NCBI RefSeq assembly: GCF_019613795.1
Contig: NZ_CP080429.1
Location: forward strand, 1,596,001 to 1,660,000
Direction of reading: 5' to 3'
Origin: Flavobacterium litorale
Lineage (GTDB): Bacteria > Bacteroidota > Bacteroidia > Flavobacteriales > Flavobacteriaceae
DNA: 64,000 nt
Of this stretch, positions 55,251 through 64,000 are shown piece after piece (within the stretch, counting starts at the first letter, position 1; each line of letters begins with the position of its first letter). The notes under the pieces are model-generated. The model saw only the letters and a program-made list of their open reading frames with translations, was not told the DNA's origin and searched no databases. The position numbers and the translations under genes were made by a program.

Positions 55251-55343
55251 AATTATAGGTTTTACGAATTTGAACTTAAAAATACTTAAAATCAATTACA
55301 TAGATAGTTTTAAAATTTGTTACATTTGAGTAAATCGCAATTT

Positions 55344-55856
55344 ATGGGTAAAATAACACTACTATTACTATTTTTAATTACGTTGCCCATAAACGCGCAA
55401 GAGGGATACCCTATACCACCTACCAACGCTAACAGGCTATTTTACATACAGCACAGCAACAACCATAACACCTATGTTTATGATGCTAATATTAAAGCAG
55501 GAAGACTCGATAAGGAAAATCCTGTAGTAGTGTACCGCATTATTTATACTAAGGGAGGTATTAAACGTGAGTTAACCGCTTTGCAACGTAAAATGGCGTA
55601 TGGTATAACGTTTAGTACCATTGATAGTACATTTTGTGAGTTTACCTTGGCAGCATATCCCAATAAAAAGTTACGATTACAACTGGATAAAAAAGGAAAA
55701 CCTTATGTAACCGTAGTAGTAAACAAGAAACGTATTGCTATAACTAAAATGTTTTTAGTTACCAGTATAACAGGTACCAATGTAAAGTATATTGATTTTT
55801 ATGGTAACGACGTATTAAAAGATAAAAATACCGTAGAACGATTTTACCCTGAGTAG
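55344..55856 (+). CDS. Exported DUF4833-like protein
   Basis: 170 residues from the ATG at 55344. A TTG at 55317 is rejected because the ATG gives a clean signal peptide ending NAQ (~19). The mature part has RLFYIQHSNNHNTYVYDAN near its start and a NPVVVYRI block, which I associate with DUF4833. It is basic and beta-rich. Function unknown. Confidence 0.7.
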   Translation: MGKITLLLLFLITLPINAQEGYPIPPTNANRLFYIQHSNNHNTYVYDANIKAGRLDKENPVVVYRIIYTKGGIKRELTALQRKMAYGITFSTIDSTFCEFTLAAYPNKKLRLQLDKKGKPYVTVVVNKKRIAITKMFLVTSITGTNVKYIDFYGNDVLKDKNTVERFYPE

Positions 55857-55885
55857 GATTTAAATTACTTGCATTGCTTAAAATA

Positions 55886-55913
55886 AAAACGCCACTCAAT
55901 TGAGTGGCGTTTT
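55886..55913. terminator. Bidirectional rho-independent terminator
   Basis: The perfect palindrome AAAACGCCACTCAA/TTGAGTGGCGTTTT lies between the DUF4833-like gene and rplT. Confidence 0.88.
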
Positions 55914-55950
55914 GTATAAGTAAGAGATAAATATATTATTTAAAACGTTT

Positions 55951-56295
55951 TTATTTAACCTTGTTTACTATTGCAGTAAACGCTTCTGGGTGGTTCATGG
56001 CAAGGTCGGCAAGAACTTTACGGTTCAATTCGATACCTGCACCTTTTACTTTACCCATAAACTGAGAGTAGTTCATTCCATGTAATCTTGCCCCTGCATT
56101 AATACGCATAATCCATAAAGCACGGAAATTTCTTTTCTTTTGTTTTCTGTCACGGTATGAGTAAAGCATTGCTTTCTCTACCGCATTTTTGGCTACTGTC
56201 CAAACGTTTTTACGTCTGCCAAAGTATCCTTTGGCTTGCTTCATTACTCTTTTTCTACGAGCTCTCGAAGCTACTGAATTTACTGATCTAGGCAT
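55951..56295 (-). CDS. rplT: 50S ribosomal protein L20
   Basis: 114 residues, basic. It contains [35 protein letters not shown] and [17 protein letters not shown]. It binds 23S rRNA early in 50S assembly and in many bacteria represses its own infC-rpmI-rplT mRNA. Last gene of the thrS-infC-rpmI-rplT cluster, 96 bases after rpmI. Confidence 0.97.
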   Translation of the reverse strand: MPRSVNSVASRARRKRVMKQAKGYFGRRKNVWTVAKNAVEKAMLYSYRDRKQKKRNFRALWIMRINAGARLHGMNYSQFMGKVKGAGIELNRKVLADLAMNHPEAFTAIVNKVK

Positions 56296-56391
56296 AATTT
56301 TCTTTGTTTTTGTAGCAGGCGTTCTGTTAATTTACAGAAACTTGTATTGGCCATACTCCAGGGTTATTAATTTAGTTAACCGAAAGGACAA

Positions 56392-56589
56392 TTATTTTAT
56401 AAGTAATTGTTCTTTAATGCTTCTCTCATCTGATTGGTGTACCAAAGTTGAGTGTGTTAGCGCAAGCTTACGCTTTTTACTTTTCTTAGTCAGGATGTGA
56501 CTTTTAAAAGCGTGCTTTCTTTTAATTTTTCCTGAGCCAGTCACTTTAAAGCGTTTCTTGGCACTGGATTTAGTTTTCATTTTAGGCAT
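56392..56589 (-). CDS. rpmI: 50S ribosomal protein L35
   Basis: 65 residues. [20 protein letters not shown], then [20 protein letters not shown], the standard L35 sequence. It lies between infC and rplT. The 110-base spacer to infC may hold the leader used for regulation. Confidence 0.97.
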   Translation of the reverse strand: MPKMKTKSSAKKRFKVTGSGKIKRKHAFKSHILTKKSKKRKLALTHSTLVHQSDERSIKEQLLIK

Positions 56590-56699
56590 CTTGTTCCTGT
56601 ATTTAATTTATTCTTACTTACTTATTGTGAGCCTTAAAGTTTTTAAAGTCATAAAGTCCTTTTCAGGACTTTAGACACATAATTTATGGCTATTGTTTT

Positions 56700-57254
56700 T
56701 TATTTCTTCTTCTTAGGCGCAATAAACATAATCATACGTTTACCCTCAAGCACTGGCATCGATTCTACTTTACCATACTCTTCAAGGTCTTGCGCTAAAC
56801 GAAGTAATAATATTTGTCCTTGTTCTTTATATATAATAGAACGTCCTTTAAAGAATACAAACGCTTTTAGTTTTGAACCCTCTTTAAGGAATTTAACAGC
56901 ATTCTTTTTCTTAAACTCATAATCGTGCTCATCGGTTTGTGGTCCAAAACGAATTTCTTTAACCGTAATTTGGCTCGATTTTGCCTTGAGCATTTTTTCG
57001 CGTTTCTTTTGTTCGTAAAGAAACTTCTTGTAATCCATTATTTTACAAACAGGTGGGCTAGCATTAGGCGATATTTCTACAAGGTCAAGCTCTTGTTGCT
57101 CGGCCATACGCATCGCTTCGGCTGTTTTGTAAACACCTGTTTCTACATTATCACCCACAAGTCTTACCTCAGGTACGCGAATTGCGTTGTTAGTCCTGTG
57201 TGCATCTTTTTTTTCTACTCGAGGTTGGTAACCTCTGTTGTTTCTTATAGCTAT
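56700..57254 (-). CDS. infC: Translation initiation factor IF-3, rare ATA start
   Basis: 184 residues if it starts at the ATA codon at 57254-57252. The first in-frame GTG (57158) would remove the conserved N-terminus. Reading from ATA gives (M)[18 protein letters not shown] then [17 protein letters not shown], which matches the N-terminal domain of flavobacterial IF-3 as I know it. The N domain carries [36 protein letters not shown], and the C domain [17 protein letters not shown] and [14 protein letters not shown]. Rare start codons in infC let IF-3 repress itself. Confidence 0.92.
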   Translation of the reverse strand: MAIRNNRGYQPRVEKKDAHRTNNAIRVPEVRLVGDNVETGVYKTAEAMRMAEQQELDLVEISPNASPPVCKIMDYKKFLYEQKKREKMLKAKSSQITVKEIRFGPQTDEHDYEFKKKNAVKFLKEGSKLKAFVFFKGRSIIYKEQGQILLLRLAQDLEEYGKVESMPVLEGKRMIMFIAPKKKK

Positions 57255-57277
57255 GGCTCTAAAATTTTAAATTAAAC

Positions 57278-59224
57278 TTAAAAAGGCTTCAATGTTTTAT
57301 TAACTTCTTCTGCTACTACGGTAGCAAACGCTTCAATTGTCATACTTTGATTTGATTTTCCAGCATCACCATGACGACGTACAGAAACCGTTCCGTTTTT
57401 CTCTTCTTCTTCACCTACTATGAGCATGAAAGGTAGTTTTTGTACTTCGGCTTCGCGAATTTTCTTACCAATCGTCTCGTTTCGATTATCAATTAGGGCG
57501 CGAATTTCGTGATTTTCCAGCAAATCTAAAACTTTTTTAGCATAATTTTCATATTTCTCACTAAGAGACAATATGATAGCTTGTTCTGGCATTAGCCAAA
57601 GCGGGAAGTTTCCGGCTGTATTTTCGAGCAAAATTGCAATAAAACGCTCCATCGATCCGAAGGGTGCTCGGTGAATCATAACAGGGCGGTGCGACTCGTT
57701 ATCGGCACCTTTATAGGTTAAGTCAAAACGTTCAGGTAGGTTGTAATCTACTTGTATTGTACCTAGTTGCCATTGGCGTCCTAAAGCATCTTTAACCATA
57801 AAGTCCAGCTTTGGTCCGTAAAAAGCAGCTTCACCATACTCTACAACAGTATCGAGCCCTTTATCCTTAGCGGCATTTATAATTGCATTTTCTGCTTTTT
57901 CCCAATTTTCCTCAGCACCTATATACTTCTCCTTATCCTCTTTATCGCGTAACGATATTTGGGCGCTAAAGTTTTCAAACCCTAATGAGCTGAATACGTA
58001 AAGCACAAGGTCTATTACTTTTTTAAACTCTTCGTCCAATTGGTCTGGTGTACAAAAAATGTGCGCATCATCTTGCGTAAAGCCACGCACACGTGTTAAA
58101 CCATGCAGCTCACCACTTTGCTCGTAACGGTATACCGTTCCAAACTCGGCATAACGTTTTGGTAAATCTTTATACGACCATGGTTTGCTGTTATATATTT
58201 CGCAGTGGTGCGGGCAGTTCATGGGTTTTAGTAAAAACTCTTCGCCTTCGTTTGGTGTATTGATAGGTTGGAAACTATCGGCACCATATTTAGCATAATG
58301 CCCCGATGTTACATAAAGTTCTTTTTGCCCTATGTGTGGGCTTATTACTTGCTCGTAACCTGCTTTTTTCTGGGCTTTCTTTAAAAACTGTTCCAGTCTT
58401 TCGCGTAATGCAGCACCTTTTGGTAGCCATAATGGTAAACCTTGCCCCACTTTTTGCGAGAATGTAAACAATTCTAACTCTTTGCCTAATTTACGGTGGT
58501 CACGACGTTTTGCCTCCTCCAATAACTGTAGATATTCTGTTAATTCCTTTTGTTTCGGGAATGATATACCGTATACACGGGTAAGTTGTTTATTTTTCTC
58601 GTCGCCGCGCCAGTAAGCACCTGCCACACTCATAACCTTAAATGCTTTTATAATACCAGTGTTAGGTACGTGTCCGCCACGGCATAAATCGGTAAATGTA
58701 CTGTGGTCGCAAAACGTAATAGTGCCATCTTCTAGGTTTTCTATTAGTTCTACTTTATATGGGTTGTTTTCTGCTTTGTAGGTTGCCAATGCCTCTGCTT
58801 TGGTAACCGAGCGCATTGTAAATTCGTATTTTTCGCGTGCAATAGTTAATGCTTTATCCTCTATAGCTTTAAAATCCTTATCACCCACTACGTGGTCGCC
58901 AAAATCTACATCGTAATAAAAACCATTTTCTATAGCAGGACCAATGGTAAGTTTTACACCAGGATATAACTCTTGTAATGCTTGTGCTAAAATGTGTGCA
59001 GACGAGTGCCAAAAAGCTTTTTTACCTTCGGCATCATTCCAAGTATATAATATTAACGTACCGTCGGTGGTCAGTGGGGTTTTGGTTTCAACGGTTGTAC
59101 CATTAAAACTTGCCGAAATAACATTTCTAGCTAAACCTGAGCTAATGCTCATAGCAACGTCATGAGGTGTAACCCCTGCGTTGAACTCTTTTACTGACCC
59201 GTCGGGTAATGTAATATGTATCAT
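57278..59224 (-). CDS. thrS: Threonyl-tRNA synthetase
   Basis: 648 residues. TGS domain (~1-60), editing domain ([16 protein letters not shown] and [19 protein letters not shown]), class II catalytic core with [10 protein letters not shown] (zinc ligands), [32 protein letters not shown], and a C-terminal anticodon-binding domain. It charges tRNA-Thr. It is 23 bases upstream of infC, the conserved order. Confidence 0.97.
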   Translation of the reverse strand: MIHITLPDGSVKEFNAGVTPHDVAMSISSGLARNVISASFNGTTVETKTPLTTDGTLILYTWNDAEGKKAFWHSSAHILAQALQELYPGVKLTIGPAIENGFYYDVDFGDHVVGDKDFKAIEDKALTIAREKYEFTMRSVTKAEALATYKAENNPYKVELIENLEDGTITFCDHSTFTDLCRGGHVPNTGIIKAFKVMSVAGAYWRGDEKNKQLTRVYGISFPKQKELTEYLQLLEEAKRRDHRKLGKELELFTFSQKVGQGLPLWLPKGAALRERLEQFLKKAQKKAGYEQVISPHIGQKELYVTSGHYAKYGADSFQPINTPNEGEEFLLKPMNCPHHCEIYNSKPWSYKDLPKRYAEFGTVYRYEQSGELHGLTRVRGFTQDDAHIFCTPDQLDEEFKKVIDLVLYVFSSLGFENFSAQISLRDKEDKEKYIGAEENWEKAENAIINAAKDKGLDTVVEYGEAAFYGPKLDFMVKDALGRQWQLGTIQVDYNLPERFDLTYKGADNESHRPVMIHRAPFGSMERFIAILLENTAGNFPLWLMPEQAIILSLSEKYENYAKKVLDLLENHEIRALIDNRNETIGKKIREAEVQKLPFMLIVGEEEEKNGTVSVRRHGDAGKSNQSMTIEAFATVVAEEVNKTLKPF

Positions 59225-59409
59225 TGTTAAAATTTTATGAAACGCAAAGATAGGAGATTAACCTAACAGAAGCAATAACATTACTATGTTTAGATTATTG
59301 GTGTAAGGGTATCAATTTTTAGCTCGTATATTTTGGCTTTTCTAGATGGTTTCTAGTGTAACTGGGATTTAATTATAGTTCGAAAAGTGTTTTAATACTA
59401 CAAAATAGG

Positions 59410-59988
59410 CTATTTGAGTTTTTCGCCAAGCATGCGTACGCGCTGTAACCATTTTTCACGTTGGGCAACACTACTTGTTTTTATAATACCTATAGCAGTT
59501 ACTTTTACAGGTTTAACACCACAAAACTGTAGTACTGTTTTTTTAAGTTGGTTAATGCTAGGGCGACCAAAAACAAGCCAGTAGTACCAACCTGGCTGAT
59601 CCATAGTGGTTATAATTCGCGCTGTTTTACCTTTTAATAACTTATCCCAAAAAACAGAATTTTCACGATACTTAAATGCCATACCAGGCAAAAACAATCT
59701 GTCAATAAACCCTTTGGTTATTGCAGGCAGTCCGCCCCACCATACAGGATGTACCCAAACCAAGTGGTTTGCCCATTTAATTTTTTCCCAAGCGGCTATT
59801 AAATCAGGCTCAAGTTCAGTTATTTCGCTGTACCCATCACTTAAATTCGGGTTAAATTGAAGTTGCCCTATGTTTATTTCCCGAATAATTGCTCCGCCAG
59901 CAATAGCGCCCTGTTTATAGGCTTCTGCTAAAGCAGTATTAAAACTATTCGGTTTAGGATGTCCGTTAATAATAACTATTTTTTTCAT
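59410..59988 (-). CDS. NAD(P)H-dependent oxidoreductase, flavodoxin-like fold
   Basis: 192 residues. FMN-binding start IVIINGHPKPNSFNTALAEAY, then LVWVHPVWWGGLPAITKGFIDRLFLPGMAF, characteristic of the NQO1/MdaB/KefF-like family. It probably reduces quinones or similar electrophiles. Standalone gene. Confidence 0.88.
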   Translation of the reverse strand: MKKIVIINGHPKPNSFNTALAEAYKQGAIAGGAIIREINIGQLQFNPNLSDGYSEITELEPDLIAAWEKIKWANHLVWVHPVWWGGLPAITKGFIDRLFLPGMAFKYRENSVFWDKLLKGKTARIITTMDQPGWYYWLVFGRPSINQLKKTVLQFCGVKPVKVTAIGIIKTSSVAQREKWLQRVRMLGEKLK

Positions 59989-60094
59989 ATTGTAACTCTA
60001 TATTGTAAAATTACAATACCGCGTGTTTATCTAAAATGATAAACATCAACATTTTGTTATATTTTTAATAGTATATTATATATAGGTATAGGAG

Positions 60095-60601
60095 CTAATC
60101 ATTATCGTAATGTTCGTGTTTCTCATCATGGTTTGTGTCTTCTATACCATTTGTATTTGCATCTTCGCGTATTTCGGTATGGCGTATCTCGCCACCAGTT
60201 GTAGCAGCACCTACAGATAGGAATAGTACCGTAACACTAAGTGCTAATGTTATTACATTTAATACAGTACTAAACGACTTGTTTTTTAGGTTTGCCCAAA
60301 AACCTACTAATGCTACTGCACCAAGCGCGTACGAAAATAGTATGAATACTTCGGCAGCCTCCTCATGTTCATGTATAATATCGTGGCTCGCTAAATGCAA
60401 CTCTTCCACAACTTCCTCTGCGCCTTCGCCCGAAAAAGCTGCAGGGAATGTGCACAATGCCCCCAATATAAAAATAAGGTAGGCGGTACGCTTTACTATT
60501 GCCGAACGGGTAATAAAACCACCAAGCATAACAAGCAACCCAATGGCTGGTATAATAATAGGTAGGTGATTTACTATTAAGTGAAAATGTGCATCATTCA
60601 T
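60095..60601 (-). CDS. DUF2231-like membrane protein with His/Asp-rich tail
   Basis: 168 residues. Four helices (~12-30, ~38-57, ~85-103, ~112-130). The first contains HFHLIVNHLPIIIPAIG, like the His-Pro motif of DUF2231 proteins. The loop between helices 2 and 3 and the C-terminus are rich in His, Glu and Asp (HDIIHEHEEAAE; HDEKHEHYDND), so metal binding is possible. Function unknown. Confidence 0.7.
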   Translation of the reverse strand: MNDAHFHLIVNHLPIIIPAIGLLVMLGGFITRSAIVKRTAYLIFILGALCTFPAAFSGEGAEEVVEELHLASHDIIHEHEEAAEVFILFSYALGAVALVGFWANLKNKSFSTVLNVITLALSVTVLFLSVGAATTGGEIRHTEIREDANTNGIEDTNHDEKHEHYDND

Positions 60602-60911
60602 AATGGTTATTTTTAGATGCTATAAAAATAGTTGTTTTTCGTATTCCTACAGTAATACCTCGATATAAATACAAGAAATTATTTTTGAAAAATATTATAC
60701 TAGATTTTTACGTACTATATATAGTATTACAATAATATTCGAGCCTTTCCTTTAGATTACGATTGGGTACTGTAATAACAATACAACCAAAAAACATAGT
60801 AATTTTTTATTAACACGAGTTACTCAACCCCGACAAGCCAAATACCTCTTTTATGTAAATATTAGTTAACCAGAAAGTTACAAAAAAGTTAAGAAAAAGG
60901 GGTGAAAAGAT

Positions 60912-60942
60912 TTTGCGAGATTGGGAAAGAGTACTACATTTG
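60912..60942 (+). promoter_or_regulatory. rRNA promoter P1
   Basis: TTTG (60912-60915), 19 bases, TACATTTG (60935-60942), then CACCCGC. Confidence 0.8.
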
Positions 60943-61013
60943 CACCCGCAATACAGCGCCGTACAGACACAGATTGAAGACGAGAATTAGTAAAAAAAAA
61001 GGCAAAAAAACCC

Positions 61014-61044
61014 TTTGAAAAGCTAAAAAAAGCAATTACCTTTG
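61014..61044 (+). promoter_or_regulatory. rRNA promoter P2
   Basis: TTTG (61014-61017), 19 bases, TACCTTTG (61037-61044), then CTGCCC. Confidence 0.75.
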
Positions 61045-61129
61045 CTGCCCTGTTATAAAGATAGGAAACCAGACAAAGCCAAGTTGTGAAAGCGTTGTGA
61101 AAAAAAGCTAAAAAAATTTTTCAGAACCC

Positions 61130-61159
61130 TTGTCAGAGAAAAAAAAAGGCGTACATTTG
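61130..61159 (+). promoter_or_regulatory. rRNA promoter P3
   Basis: TTG (61130-61132), 19 bases, TACATTTG (61152-61159), then CACCCGC as in P1. Confidence 0.8.
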
Positions 61160-61212
61160 CACCCGCTTACAACAACAGCGATGAAGTTGAGAGCAGATAA
61201 TAAGAGAAGACA

Positions 61213-61230
61213 CGTTCATAGACATATTGA
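61213..61230 (+). promoter_or_regulatory. boxA-like antitermination element before 16S
   Basis: CGTTCATAGACATATTGA, nearly the same as CGTTCATTGACATATTG before 23S (63274-63290). The paired positions in both leaders fit an rRNA antitermination (Nus) or processing signal. Confidence 0.5.
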
Positions 61231-61310
61231 ATTGACAGCAAAAAAGAGAGAGTAAGAACTCGCTTAGAAGCGAAAAAACCTAGCAAAAAAGTCGTAAAAT
61301 ATTAAAATAT

Positions 61311-62830
<1,520 letters not shown>

Positions 62831-62995
62831 CTAGAGACACGACCGTTAGGTAAAACGAAAGACAAGCAAAGCTTACTCTCGCTGTTAGTTCAAATAAAAA
62901 AAATAAGAAGAAGAGAGCTGAATATAGTATTGAGTTTTAAGAATTGAGAACGAGAACCATCTCCCCCTCAAATCTCAATACACACTACTAAAACT

Positions 62996-63072
62996 AGTCT
63001 CGTAGCTCAGCTGGTTAGAGTACAACACTGATAATGTTGGGGTCGGCAGTTCGAGTCTGCCCGGGACTACCA
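62996..63072 (+). tRNA. tRNA-Ile (GAU)
   Basis: Acceptor AGTCTCG pairs with CGGGACT. Anticodon stem CAACA/TGTTG with loop CTGATAA, giving GAT. T-loop TTCGAGT. CCA is encoded (63070-63072). 16S-23S spacer tRNA. Confidence 0.96.
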
Positions 63073-63175
63073 AGCCCTCAGACACTTAGGAAAATTTAGA
63101 AGTTGAGTGATTACACGTAAAGTGAGCACCTTATCATATGCTGCAAACTGGTACAGGTAACTGCAAACTTACAAC

Positions 63176-63249
63176 GGGGGATTAGCTCAGCTGGCTAGAG
63201 CGCCTGCCTTGCACGCAGGAGGTCATCGGTTCGACTCCGATATTCTCCA
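63176..63249 (+). tRNA. tRNA-Ala (UGC)
   Basis: Acceptor GGGGGAT/ATTCTCC with G-U pairs. Anticodon stem CCTGC/GCAGG with loop CTTGCAC, giving TGC. Second spacer tRNA, the usual Ile-Ala order. Confidence 0.96.
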
Positions 63250-63273
63250 CGAAGTAGTTATAAACACTACAAA

Positions 63274-63290
63274 CGTTCATTGACATATTG
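63274..63290 (+). promoter_or_regulatory. boxA-like element before 23S
   Basis: CGTTCATTGACATATTG, a near-copy of the element before 16S. Confidence 0.5.
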
Positions 63291-63359
63291 CGATAAAAAA
63301 CAAAGTAGAAAAATAGAAAGCATAAAGGTGCTGTATATAGCTATACAGCATAAAAGTAC

Positions 63360-64000
<641 letters not shown>

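Larger units (their letters stand above)
60602..61310 (+). promoter_or_regulatory. rRNA operon upstream region and leader
   Basis: 700 bases without a gene. It holds three tandem promoters (given separately), a boxA-like element and a small hairpin (CGCTTAGAAGCG, 61261-61272) just before 16S. Confidence 0.8.

Overview
The window looks like the chromosome of a member of the Flavobacteriaceae (Bacteroidota), close to Flavobacterium. It is AT-rich. Promoters have the TTG-N19-TAnnTTTG form rather than E. coli boxes. There is a type IX secretion (T9SS) C-terminal domain, a FecI/FecR/TonB-receptor trio, a split transketolase, an archaeal-type ProS, and a 16S gene with Bacteroidota character. The left edge cuts a gene and the right edge cuts the 23S rRNA.

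Layout. 1-2740: the 3' part of a LysM/SGNH esterase and an MBOAT O-acyltransferase, probably an envelope polysaccharide O-acetylation pair. 2854-4242: a secreted PNGase F-like glycosidase. 4338-8327 (minus): ECF sigma, FecR-like anti-sigma and TonB receptor. 8547-9607: a lipoprotein, then a hairpin-rich spacer. 9608-14414 (minus): a lipoprotein with a JAMM-like motif leads six tandem, partly near-identical secreted paralogues. 14819-22386: housekeeping genes (ffh, folD, rluF, rimO) and a radical SAM enzyme carrying an in-frame repeat insertion. 22568-26187: a lipoprotein with a Tae4-like peptidoglycan amidase domain, a Tai4-like immunity lipoprotein, and two paralogous exported proteins flanking it. 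26275-31075: FadL/OmpP1 porin, a Trp/Asn/Gly-repeat lipoprotein, proS, two tRNA-Glu and rpsT. 31244-39580: ECF sigma, alr, peptidase M20, methyltransferases, tRNA-Leu, two tRNA-Lys, aroK and small RNA-related genes. 39661-50872: FKBP lipoprotein, an orphan membrane protein, transketolase halves, MarR, tgt, an LptF/LptG permease, accA and dnaB. 50961-60601: ppsA, exported proteins, the thrS-infC-rpmI-rplT cluster, a flavodoxin-fold oxidoreductase and a DUF2231-like protein. 60900-64000: an rRNA operon with three tandem promoters, 16S, tRNA-Ile, tRNA-Ala and partial 23S.

The most interesting parts are the two accessory loci. The Tae4/Tai4-like pair is borne on lipoproteins with no type VI secretion gene in the window. 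The nearby array links a lipoprotein of similar layout (N-terminal module, Cys-containing stretch, Gly/Pro-rich linker, variable enzyme-like C-terminus) to six mosaic paralogues. My reading is that both are lipoprotein-displayed polymorphic-toxin-type loci. The toxin-immunity assignment is well supported by motifs for the Tae4/Tai4 pair and speculative for the six-gene array. All family assignments come from reading motifs, without database searches.
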